Made by a program: the position numbers and the translations under genes
Shown here: piece by piece, positions 1-9,694 of the stretch
Layout: the number at the start of each line of letters is the position of its first letter
Numbering within the stretch: position 1 is the stretch's first letter
The notes under the pieces: generated by a model
The model's database searches: none
What the model was told of the DNA's origin: nothing
Seen by the model: the letters and a program-made list of their open reading frames with translations, nothing else
NCBI GenBank assembly: GCA_963969365.1
Contig: OZ017753.1
Coordinates: 434,001-498,000, forward strand
Direction of reading: 5' to 3'
From: Asterochloris sp. CNOR1
Taxonomy: Eukaryota > Chlorophyta > Trebouxiophyceae > Trebouxiales > Trebouxiaceae
DNA: 64,000 bases

Positions 1-736
1 TCCCTGCTGCCTGCGCTACCTGACAGCAGCAGGGGGCCAGAGGCAGTGTGTTGGCTGCCAACCTTATGAGCCAGCTTGTGCCTGACGGCAGCCTCTGCAT
101 TCAGGATGAGGTTGCGAGGCGCCTGACGCTGACACAGCCTGGGGCATCAGGCTGGCGAGCCATGACGATTGAGACGCAGTACTACTCAAAGCCTAGATAC
201 TGTTTCAAGGTGGGTGTGCTGGCTGCCGGCCATGTCGTACCTACATCAGCTCTGCCCCATCCAGCATGTCATGCAAACATTCTGAAGTGAGACCTGCTGC
301 AGGTCAGTAGGAAAGACTTTGACCCTGTTCCTGGCGTTGACGGGGCTGTGGTCGAATTTGTGCTGAGGGCACCAGCAGAACAGGCGCTCCCAGGCAGCGA
401 GGAGGCATTCCTGAGTATGGTGCGCTGAGTGCATGCTGCTCTCTGCTGACAGTGGTGGACAGCGCCCATCACCTGTTGCTTTACTGGGCTGTGCAGGTCA
501 ACCAGGCCTTTTCTGGGAAACGCAAGACCCTGCGCAACAGTCTGCAGGGACCATATGAACCTGACTCTGTTGAATCAGCCTGTGAACAAGCAGGCATCCC
601 TGCTGATGCAAGGGCTCAAAATCTAACACTGGAAGAAATGCTGCTGCTCTTTCAGCACTTGCCCCCACCGAAGAAGAACAGCACGAATTTGAGACACATG
701 AAGTTGAAAGCACTGCTTCAAACAGAAGTGACATAG
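1..736 (+). CDS. PFC1: rRNA adenine N6-dimethyltransferase, PFC1/KsgA-like (3' part)
   Basis: Dimethylates two adjacent adenines in the 3' helix of small-subunit rRNA; the PFC1 branch acts in plastids. Three exons are visible: about 47-209, 303-419 and 497-736, each in phase 0 at its 3' end and ending at TGA/TAG-type stop 736. The first holds the conserved block around QDEVARRL followed by a QYYSKPRYCFKV stretch; the second has RKDFDPVPGVDGAVVEF, the typical FxPxPxVDxAVV element; the third has NQAFSGKRKTLRNSL, the C-terminal helical domain signature. The N-terminal SAM-binding half (with the GxGxG and NLPY-type motifs) lies left of the window, so the gene is cut by the edge, not broken. Positions 1-46 are intron end. 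The plastid assignment rests on resemblance to PFC1 rather than to nuclear Dim1 and is an inference; family assignment is strong. Confidence 0.85.
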
Positions 737-835
737 CTCCGTCTGTGTTCGTTTGACCAGCTCTTTAGCATTCCTCCGGAGGATCCATTAGTCAGGAAAC
801 TTACACAGATTGGCTTCTTGTAAGTCATAGAGTAC

Positions 836-2124
836 ATGTCCGGCCATGTCAAGGCAATGTGCAGAGAGCTGAGGGGTACGACTGCCTGCATGTACAGTAG
901 CAAAAGGTCATGCATTTTGGTGCTTGTTTTGTTGGGTTATAAACAACACATACCTGTCTGCAGAGCTGGACGTGGGCTGGGACATCAGGGTGCTGCATGA
1001 TGCACCAGATGCTCTCACCTTCCTGCGCGACTATGTCAGCTGCAGCAAGCCTGTGCTGATCAGAGGCCACGCAGCTGCCTGGCCCGCAGTCGAGCACTGG
1101 AACAAGGAGTTCCTGGTGCAGAGGCTCAGCGGCAAAGAGGTCAGACATTTGCATCTGCAGCTGCAGTGCACAATGCTGGGCTGTCCTGCAGGGGAGCCCC
1201 AGTCACTGCTTCTGTCGCATTCTGGTCATAGGCTTGGCAGCTTGCAAAGGGGCTCCTGTCAGCTTCTCAATCCACTGAGTCTTGGCTGCCCTCACACTGC
1301 AGGTCACTGTTGCAGTCACCCCAAACGGCAGAGCTGACGCTGTCACGCCTCTGCGGGACGTCGGCGGCGCTTGCCGGCAGTGCTTCGCTCTGCCCCACGA
1401 GGAGAGCATGTCTTTCACTTTGTTCATGCACAATGTCACGAAGCAGGTACAGCAGCAGGAGCTGAGCAACCCTGCGCAGCAAGAAAGGCCTGACCAACTG
1501 AAAGGCTCAACTCAACAGAGCGACCTCATAGTCTACCTGCAGCAGCAGAACAGCAACCTGACAGAGCACTTTCCTGAGCTCCTGAAAGATGTGGAGCCCA
1601 GCATCCCGTGGGCGGCCGAGGCGCTTGGGATGCAGCCAGAGGCAGTCAACCTTTGGATTGGCAGCTCTGCCTCGCTTTCCTCCTTCCACAAGGACCACTA
1701 TGAGAATCTCTACACAGTTGTTGTGGGGCAGAAGACATTCACCCTGCTCCCTCCAGCAGAGGGCCTGTGCCGCCTTCAGCTCCAACCATTCCCTGTTGCT
1801 CAGTGGCGGCCAGACACCTCTGGGAAGCTGCACCTTGAGACGATGGAGCCCCTCCAGCATGTCCAGTGGTCACCTGTTGTGCACGGCCCTGAACCCTCTG
1901 TGCTTGACACTGACGGACTGCCAGCTCCTTTGACTGTCACTCTTGAGGCTGGCGACACGCTCTACCTGCCCAGCATGTGGTGGCACCAGGTGGAGCAGCA
2001 TGCTGGTCCTGAAGGCTTTGTTGCAGCTGTAAATCAGTGGTTTGACATGAAGTTTGACTGCAAAGTTGTTTATTATCAGTTGGCAGAAGCTCTCTGCAAA
2101 GGGCAAGAGCATGAAATGCATTGA
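836..2124 (+). CDS. JMJD7: JMJD7-type JmjC lysyl hydroxylase
   Basis: 2-oxoglutarate- and Fe(II)-dependent oxygenase; animal JMJD7 hydroxylates a lysine in DRG GTPases. Exons 836-875, 964-1139 and 1303-2124 join in phase (40+176+822 nt) to 345 residues, the usual length of the family. The N-terminal part has the typical KPVLIRGHAAAWPA segment, then VTVAVTPNGRADAV. Iron ligands are visible as His201 and Asp203 in SSFHKDHYENLY and His300 in LPSMWWHQVEQ; the C-terminal dimer-forming tail NQWFDMKFDCKVVYYQL is also present. The start is the ATG that opens the short first exon (MSGHVKAMCREL), whose GT donor fits the next exon in phase; it lies 99 bp after the dimethylase stop. The stop is only 22 bp from the stop of the convergent SETD4 gene, and a TGTAA signal at 2264-2268 would place its 3' end inside that gene. 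Confidence 0.9.
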
Positions 2125-2146
2125 AAGGACATTGACACAAGACATT

Positions 2147-4972
2147 TCAAGGCAGGCCAGCTACATTAGACGTCAAGATGGTCAATTGAGAATGCAGATA
2201 TCTTCTGACAAGGCTTGTTTCAGCAGTGATGCTGCCACATGCAGCTTCAGCTGAGGTATACTTTGTAATAGAATGCTGCAGGTTATCCTTCAGCATGGTC
2301 CTAGCCTCCACAGACAGCGTATTAAGTGTCGGCCGCAACTTGATGTCTGTCTTGCCAGCTTCCCAAGTTTGGAAGTGGGCTGACAAGTCAGCGTCAGGCA
2401 GGCACAGGCTTTGGAGGGCTGCCAGTAGCTTATAGGAGACAGCAGAGCGGTGCAGCTTGTGCTCCAGTGGCAGGCCATGCTGCTCCAGAAGGGCAAGGCG
2501 CGAGGCTGGGGCTGACGGCACCTGAGATACATGAGCAGGATCCATCAGGGACCAGCTTGAAACGCAGGCTGCACTCCATGCAGGCCTACGCAGCATGCCT
2601 GTTCAGGGTTCGATCATGGCACTCCTCCACGCTAAAGGTCCATGTACTACTGGACAAGGCGCTCACCTGCAATTGAAGGTTCACGATGTCCTGTGAGTTG
2701 GCTGGCACTGCCATGCCGTAGAAGAGCAGCAGCTCCAGGTTGGGCAGGGGGCCGTATGACAGGTAGCACTGCTGCCCTGCTGCGCAGGGACGGCACAGAG
2801 TGAAGTGCAGGCGACAGTCGCTGGGGTCCAGGCGGCTGTACCGCACTATGTGCGGCGCAGAGCAGCTGTGGTTCAGCAGGCTGGCAAAGGGGACAAGGCA
2901 GGACCTGATGCTGCCGTCTGGCCACTGCACCTGCAGACAGCAGGGCTTGGATTGCAGCCTGACATGCCCGAGGAATGTGGCCATCTCAATGCCCAGGTCC
3001 AGGCCAGCACCTACATTGCAGTGCTGTGAGTGTTCAGGCATGCCAGTAGTGCAGCGCAGCGCTGCAGCCTGTCACTCACCTCGATGGCATATGCATACCA
3101 GCACTCGACTGCCCAGAGGAAAGCCTCCCAGGTGAGCCACTCCGGCTGCAGCAGCCCTGGGTAAGCCTGCAGAAGGGCTTGCAACAGGGGCCGCAGGCTT
3201 TCAAACTGCTCTCGAAGGTGCTGCAGCCAGGCAGCCAGGGAGTGGTCAGTTGAGGGACCCTGCAACAACAACTGGCAAGGCGGCAGGCCTCTGTTTGCAG
3301 CCCAGCCGCAACCTGCCCAACGCTGCAGGCCAGGACGCTGACAACAAGCGCCTGAGCGCAGCAGCCGGCAAGTAGCACAGTGCGGTGCAGATGGCAGAGC
3401 GGATGCTGAGGTCACATGCTGCGCGGCAGCAACTGTCGTGCTTGGGCTTTGTGCCACCACTGCTGCCATGCAGGTCCACTGGGCTGAGGCAGGGCATAAT
3501 ACCAATGATTAAGAGCTCACTGTGTATGCATGGCTGCTTACCTGCCTGGCTGCAGTGACCTCTGCAAAGGCTGGGGTCCCCTGAAGGAGGTCGACTGCCT
3601 GCTGCGACATGCTGAGGCCAGTCCCAAAGTGGGCCGGCAGCGTCTGCCAGAAGATGCTGTGGGGGGAGTCTGGCTGGTGCCGCTCATACATGGTGTAGAG
3701 GACTGTAAGCATGTCGGGGGCCAGACCAAACTGTGCCAACACAGGGCCCTGCAGCACAAGGGAACAAGAGCATGTTGGGTCAGCGCACCCCCCCGCAGGA
3801 CAGCTGTGCTCAGGGACGGACAAGATTAACAAATGCAGTCTAGTCTGTGAAGGCCCCCAGTGCAGCTGCGCTGACATGCAGGCGCTGGGCTGGTGGGAAG
3901 CGCCGTCCCAGACCTTATCATGTTACACCAAGCAAGCCTCTTTTAACGCCCCAAATTGGGAAAACTTTGCACCAGCAGGCCGCTCACAAGGTCAGAGGCA
4001 CGTGCTGTGCTCTCCGAGATCAGGAGGCCCTCCGGCAGGCTGAGCGCGGTGTCGCCCGCTTCAAGGTCTGCCTCTGGCGTGAGCCCTCGCAGCCCGTCAA
4101 AGCGTGCAGGGGTCAGCCTGGAGAGCAGGCCCTGCTCGACAGCCCACCTGCAAGCTGAGAGAGGCCATGCTGGTGACCCCAGGGACCTTGGGGTGGGAAC
4201 TTGCTGCCAAAGGACATGACATGCGCTGACATTGCCGGACAGAAGAGGCAGACACTGGCCAGTATGCAGATTCCTGGCAGGCAGGCATGGGTGCAGAGGA
4301 GGCTGCAGGGCTTCTCTGTCTTGTTTTGCAGGAGACTTGGCAGCCTTGCTGGTGTTTGCAGAGCGTTACCTGACTTGATCTGGCCAAAAGCTGGTAATGC
4401 TGGCTTTGGGGCCAAAGATCTGGCCTGAATGTTACAGGACGTGTGGACACACCTCTGCAGGGCTGCCTCTTCAGAGTCTGCCGGAAATAGCTCCCCTGGA
4501 GTTGCATCTATGCTACTAGCTTGTCTGTTGGTGGCTTGGATCTGCTGCAGCACATTCAGCCTGTCTGGGAAGTCTGCGCGGCACACCATAAGGCCTTCAG
4601 ACAAAGCGGCAGATCAACAGCTGCAACACCTCAGCTGTCTGCGCGGAGGCGGACCTGAGCCAGCTTGCAGCTGGTGCAGGGCCAGGGACAGCGCAGCTGC
4701 CTCGTTTCGTGTAGTGAGGGCTTGTGCCAGGTCTGATAGCGGGTTCAGGGTGTCGGCCTCTTCCTGCAAAGATCACTGAGCCATGCTGGATGGAAGCTGC
4801 AGGGAGAGCCTCTCAAGGACAAGGGGAGGCCCACCTCTGACAAACAGGTGACTCGGCATAGCAGAAGCAGCTGGGCAGCATTGAGCTGATGCCAGGACCT
4901 GATCTCGATTGCTTGCTCCCTGAGCAGAGCCTCCTGGATGGCTCTGAGGCCTTGATCTGTGCTGAGCTCCAT
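2147..4972 (-). CDS. SETD4: SETD4-like SET-domain protein lysine methyltransferase
   Basis: SET plus Rubisco-LSMT substrate-binding family, which trimethylates protein lysines. Eight exons (4972-4835, 4763-4655, 4573-4453, 4147-3988, 3748-3542, 3259-3080, 3023-2667, 2521-2147) agree in phase at every junction and give 548 residues. The SET domain begins near residue 124 (WAVEQGLLSRLTPARFDGLR, then LPEGLLISESTARASD), contains ERHQPDSPHSIFW and the LPAHF element, and carries the SAM-pocket NHS of PFASLLNHSCS near 356 and the catalytic tyrosine in CYLSYGPLPNLELLLFYG near 395. The C-terminal 150 residues are the helical substrate-binding region. The first 120 residues are helical and not recognised. 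It starts 184 bp from the divergent methyltransferase gene. The substrate cannot be told from sequence; a plastid or cytosolic target is equally possible. Confidence 0.88.
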
Positions 4973-5156
4973 GCCTCATGTGCCGCAGAGACAGCAAGGG
5001 CCTTGGTAGGTCAACCCTTTTTCATGTCAGCATCTATCTTTTCGGGAGCTGTCACCGGCTCCTCGTACCCTATTCAACTTCCCAGCAAGGGTGCCCCGCC
5101 CGGCTACGTTCTGTTGACTTCGCTTCCGATTATTAGTGATTCTGTCAGCAGGACAG
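4973..5156. promoter_or_regulatory. short shared promoter between divergent genes
   Basis: The 184 bp between the SETD4-like start (minus, 4972) and the methyltransferase start (plus, 5157) must hold both 5' UTRs and any promoter. I see no clear TATA box. Bidirectional use is inferred from geometry alone. Confidence 0.4.
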
Positions 5157-7973
5157 ATGCAGAGAGTCGCAGGGAGATGCTCCCGCACCCTGAGGCTAGA
5201 CGATCTGTCCTCAGCGTGGGCAGTGCAGCAGGCTCATGCCGGGCAAATATTGCCTGCCTTCTGCGCAATGCAGAAGGCAGGCCCCGGCACAGCTACACAC
5301 ACAGTCCCAACGCGCGCCTTTGTGCAGCCAGCAGAGGAACTCCAGCAGCCAATCATCCCTCCATTTGAACCTCGGGTAGAAGAGCTGGAAGGCGATGCTC
5401 ATGTCCCAAAGGGAGCCAAGACTCAGGGCTTCGGAGCACACCCTATGGCCAGATACAGGTACGTTGACAGCACGCACAGCATGATGTCAGCTTCTCTGCG
5501 CCATGCATTGGTTGCAGTGCCCCATGTCATGTCTCCACAGCAGTGACATGATTCGCCTCTGGCTCTGGCTGCTGTCATTCAACCATGCTTATCTTGTCTC
5601 TTTCCCGCGAATGTCTCCTGTGATGCTTCTGCACTCAAAAGTACAGGTCTCCTTGCATCGTGCAGGTCAAGCATCCCTGCGTCCGTGATGTCAAGGATTG
5701 CTGGGTTGTTTCCATCAAAGTCATCACAAACCTTCCAGGCAATAGATGTGGGCATAGGCACGGGGAGAGGGGCCATTGACCTGGCCAAAAAGTGAGCTAC
5801 TGCTGCTCACTGTTCTTTCTTATTTGTAATGTGCATGGACAGCAGCCCATGGTGTAGCAGTGTGTTCTGCTTGCTGTGATAATCCAAGCGCTGGCTGCCT
5901 GGGCTTGCGTTGCGAGCCTACAGGCCCCTGACAATAACTGCTCAGTTGGTGTCTGCCCCTGCAGGGGTTTCCGGGTGACTGCAATTGATGTGACGCCCCA
6001 GCTGCTGGCACAGACGCAGGCCATGGCAGCCGAGTGCCGCGTGACAGTCAACACACTGTCAGCCAAGTCTGCTCACGCCAAGCTGAAGGATGGACAGGCA
6101 GACGTGATGACAATCATGCGTGAGTCGCAGGCTGTTCTCCCGCTGAGGGACTGGTGGGCCCTTGGCACACGCGGCATTGCGAGCAGTGCCGTTGCACTCT
6201 TCATCTTCGGGTGCAGGCGTGAGGTCACTGCGCTGCCAGGACATCCCTGTGGCTGTGGCACGTGGTGCCGTTACTGCAGCCAATGTGGAGCATCACTGTT
6301 AGGCAGTGTGTAGTTGCACTGGCTCTTACTCTCAGGGGGCAGGGCATGCCATCAACCAGCAGGCAGCTGCTTGCTGCCTGGCTATCTGTGAGGCAAGGCC
6401 GCAATTGGTAGACTGCCTGCGGGGGCTGTCGCGCCTTTGATCTGCATGCTGCCTGGCCCAGCACTGCTGCTGCCTGCCTGCCTACATCTGCTGCTCCCTG
6501 CAGATGGGCTGCACCTGGTCAACCTGGCAGTGGCGCTGAAAGAGTGTCACAGGCTGCTGAAGCCCCAGGGCTACCTCTGCGCAGCATGGAATGACAGGTA
6601 CCGCCCCCGGCGTCAGGCCTTGGTCGATATGTGATTGTCAAGGTTGCCAATGTTTGTGGCTGAGCATGCGCTGGATGCTGCATGGCTCAATATGCACAAG
6701 GCTCACACCTATGGGAGGCATGCTGGGCCTGTCGACTTCTGAGCAGGCAGCGTGCTGCAAAACCCGCTGGGTCCCTGCTCTACAGCCAGCATGGCCCTGC
6801 AGCCGAGGCCTGCCTGCAGTACTACATCACACAGCAATCATCTGGGACATGAGGTGGCCTTGCAGTGGCATCTGACTTGGGCATGAGCCCCCCAGTTAGA
6901 CAAACACCATGGCCATTGCTTGTCCAAGCTGAGACGCCGCGCTTAGACTGCTGGGACGTCATGTTGCCCACCACAGCACTTGGAGCTGCCACACAGGGCC
7001 CTGAGCCAGAGAGGCCTGCCATCTCAGCACCCTTCCTGCAGACAGGCTCACAGCACAAGCATGCCTTCAATGCATAGACCTGAGCAAGCTGTTGGTGGAG
7101 TCACCATGGCTCTGAGAAACCCAACCAGGGCTGCTCCTCACATTGCCAATGGCGTCTCTCCCTTGCACCAGCCACCTTAAGCTATGCACATTGAGAGCCC
7201 TGCATAATAGCAGTGTGCTGCCTGCAGGCACCTCACCAGACACTGCTCTTGGTCACAATGTGAGATGCTGACCTCACTGAAGCTGTAGGCACCTCAACAG
7301 ACACTTCTCTCAGTCACACTGTGAGATACCGACGTCACTCAAGCTCTGCTGCCTTCAGGGACCTGAGCAAGCCTTTTGTGGAGGAGCTGGAGGCCCTCAT
7401 TGAGGAGCACAACCCCGACTACGAGCGCAAGTGCAAGCAGCGCACGCAGGACAAGTGGGAGCCCCTGCTGACTCAGGACGGCCTCTTCACCCTGGTCGAG
7501 TACTCGGTGCATCCCAACCCGCTGCCCATGCGCAGCACGCATGACGGTGAGCATGACGGGCTGGGCTTGCCGCAGCAGTGTGCTGACTCCTTGACGCGCT
7601 GGACATGTTGGACATTTCGGGATGCAAGCGGAGTGAAGCCTGCATGCTCAATGGAGTTCCAGGCGATCTAGCCAAAGCTTGTATGACTAAGGCTGCTGCC
7701 TGTATGACCCATGACGGCAGCCAGTGTCTGGCCTCTACATGCTTCAATTTGCAAGTCCTGCCAATGCTCCAAGATACGCTGAGTTGCCCCTGCCTGCTTC
7801 CTGCAGCCCTCGACCTGATGCACGGGCTCCCTTACATTCGTGTCGCCCTCAATGCGGACAGCAAGGAGCAGTTCAGCAAAGGTATGACACAGCTGGTGGA
7901 GAAGCACTATGGCTCCAAGTCGGCTTTTGACTTCCCTTTGGAGACAAAGCTGTACATCCTGCAGCGGCAGTGA
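5157..7973 (+). CDS. class I SAM-dependent methyltransferase (type 11), probably organellar
   Basis: Small-molecule methyltransferase of the Methyltransf_11 kind; substrate unknown. Six exons (5157-5458, 5666-5791, 5965-6119, 6504-6597, 7359-7546, 7807-7973) are phase-consistent and code for 343 residues. Motif I is AIDVGIGTGRGAIDLA near residues 126-140, followed by the acidic-loop strand VTAIDVTPQLL, and the family's post-motif III segment ECHRLLKPQGYLCAAWNDR. The C-terminal part (PFVEELEALIEEHNPDY and PYIRVALN) matches the variable cap of this family. The first 60 residues are basic and hydroxylated (MQRVAGRCSRTLRL), like a transit peptide, so plastid or mitochondrial import is likely. The start is the first ATG in frame after an upstream stop. 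Intron 4 (6598-7358) contains a decayed copy of the exon 5 start and a separate imperfect duplication. Confidence 0.8.
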
Positions 7974-8940
7974 TCTAAGGGCTGCAACACTCTCTTGTAC
8001 ATTGCCCACCTCCTTCCTGTGTGTCGGCTTGCCCCAGCCATGTACCTGCAAGCTGTACGTCCCCAGGTGTCAATGAACCATCATCAATCTCAGGCTGGAT
8101 GCTTCTTTTGGCGATAGTGCCAAACATCGTGTGCCCCTGTTCTTGAAATTGCTTAACAATGTACCATGTGGAAGCCATACAAAGTTGGGCAGTCAGATCC
8201 AAATCGCAATGCAATCTCAGCTGTGGCCTGAACTTCTGCGTGGACGCATCTGCTAGAGGACTGGGACACCACACTACAGACCGCTTTGTCCAGGATGAGC
8301 CTGCCCATTGGGCTCTGTTGTGCATGTCTGCCACTTGTGACTCTGTTCATGGCTGTTGTGTACCAGAGTTCCCCAGTTCCCTGCTGGGGCGTGTCCTCAG
8401 GCAGCAGCAGAACAAATCTGCCACTGGAGTCCCAGGGGCAGGCATGCTCTGCCTGCCATGCTGCCTTCACCACTCCAGTAGCAGCTGCCTGAACCAGTAG
8501 CCACTGGATGAGCATCAGCAGTAGCCTCTTGCTAGGTGTGCATGTGTTGCACTGCGAACTCCAGTCCAGCATGCCCTGCCTCAAGCTCTGCTCGTGGCCT
8601 GTACCCCTGCTGCCTGTGTTGAGGTTTACAACCGCCTCTTGATCCCCTTGCAACAGGAGCTCCAGCTGTTGGGGGAGACTTCGTGGGGGACCACTCCCAT
8701 GTATAGATGTCCTGCAATGCAGGTACTTACGGTGAAACATATCTGCTTGCAGCTCTATGCTCTCAAGCCCTGCCTGCAGCTCTCTGCTCCCCCTGTGTGG
8801 CCCCTTGCTAGTATTCCCTCGTGATGGTTCTCTCCCACAAATGGGTGCTCTTCTTGCATGTGGGGCAGCCTGCTGTGCCCTGCACCACAGGCTGCAGTGG
8901 CTGCAGCCTTACTCACCTTGACGATGAGTGATGAACTTAC
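7974..8940. other. stretch with no gene I can support
   Basis: Between the methyltransferase stop and the small minus-strand exon there are open frames on both strands, including one of 195 codons on the minus strand (8740-8153). None shows a recognisable domain. A peptide fragment at about 8155-8049 on the minus strand (KRSIQPEIDDGSLTPGDVQL) looks protein-like and could be a 3' exon of the gene that starts at 9186, but phase and splice sites do not settle it. Confidence 0.4.
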
Positions 8941-9186
8941 ATTCTTGTCGACCCATGGCGAAAGGTTGACAGGCTGCTTGTTCATGTCGATGCCGTAGGT
9001 CTCTGCATAAGAAGATATCGATAAGGGACACCCTGCGCGCTGGTCTCATCAAAGCTTTGGCGAGCAGGCGTTTATCCAGAAGCACCGTCAGGTAAGGGCT
9101 GCTCTGCTGGCTGGTCAACATGAAGGCTGCCCACAGGATTGAAGGCTGCCCACGCGCATATACACACCCCTGAAGAGCCTGTTCAT
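8941..9186 (-). CDS. start of a small unassigned minus-strand gene
   Basis: I do not recognise this protein. A 19-nt first exon (9186-9168, MNRLFR plus one base) and a second exon (9002-8941, or to 8917 using another good GTGAGT donor) join in phase to read MNRLFRETYGIDMNKQPVNL followed by SPWVDKN. The second exon ends in a perfect GTAAGT donor. The text is composition-balanced and does not look like shadow translation, yet no downstream exon could be fixed; candidates lie at 8720-8600 and 8155-8049. An alternative reading uses an upstream in-frame segment (9116-9020, LTVLLDKRLLAKAL) instead of the tiny first exon. Treat the start and everything past 8941 as open. Confidence 0.35.
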
Positions 9187-9694
9187 GCTGCGTTTTGTCT
9201 ATCATAAGGTGATGCCTGGACTTGTGTCTGCTCGGCAGGCACGGGAGCTTGGGCAGGCAGCATGCCCGGTCAGGCATGAGCCAGGGAGGCCTGCGCACCA
9301 GCCGTGCTGCAACAGGGCGGGCGCACTGCACGCTTTGCGACCCAGGCTCACCCTGCACAGGTGTGCCTGCCTGCGCTGCAAATGCAGACGACTCGATGCC
9401 CAGGCTTGCCAAGCTGTAGCCTGGTCCGAGCAGGCAATGCATACAGCGCCACAGATCTTGGGGCTGTGGGGCAGCACTGTATACACACAGGCATCCAGGT
9501 ACCCTGCAGAAACAGTTCTGTGTGCAGGTCTGTCCATGCCCTGGTAGTGCTGCAAGGTCCTCAGATGCCTTCAGGGCGGTTGCTGGGTACTACAGCGCGG
9601 CTCTCTGTAGCATGCAGCAGCAGGCTAGATGTGCAAATGCGCGAGCATACCACACAGTCTGTGTGTGCCCAGGCAGCAGCACCGCTGCTACACA
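9187..9694. other. intergenic region, head-to-head
   Basis: About 500 bp between the small minus-strand start and the coiled-coil gene. It contains short frames on both strands without domain content; nothing else is seen. Confidence 0.35.

Noticed and set aside
2600-2625. GGTTCGATC resembling a tRNA T-loop
   Set aside because: No acceptor or anticodon stem can be drawn around it, and it lies in an intron of the SETD4-like gene.
6649-6740. Open text FVAEHALDAAWLNMHKAHTY as an extra methyltransferase exon
   Set aside because: Exons at 6504-6597 and 7359-7546 join directly in phase 2 and match the family; adding this piece breaks phase.
8153-8740. 195-codon minus-strand open frame
   Set aside because: No domain or splice-consistent link to the exons at 9186-8941; composition-driven open frames of this size are common in the window.
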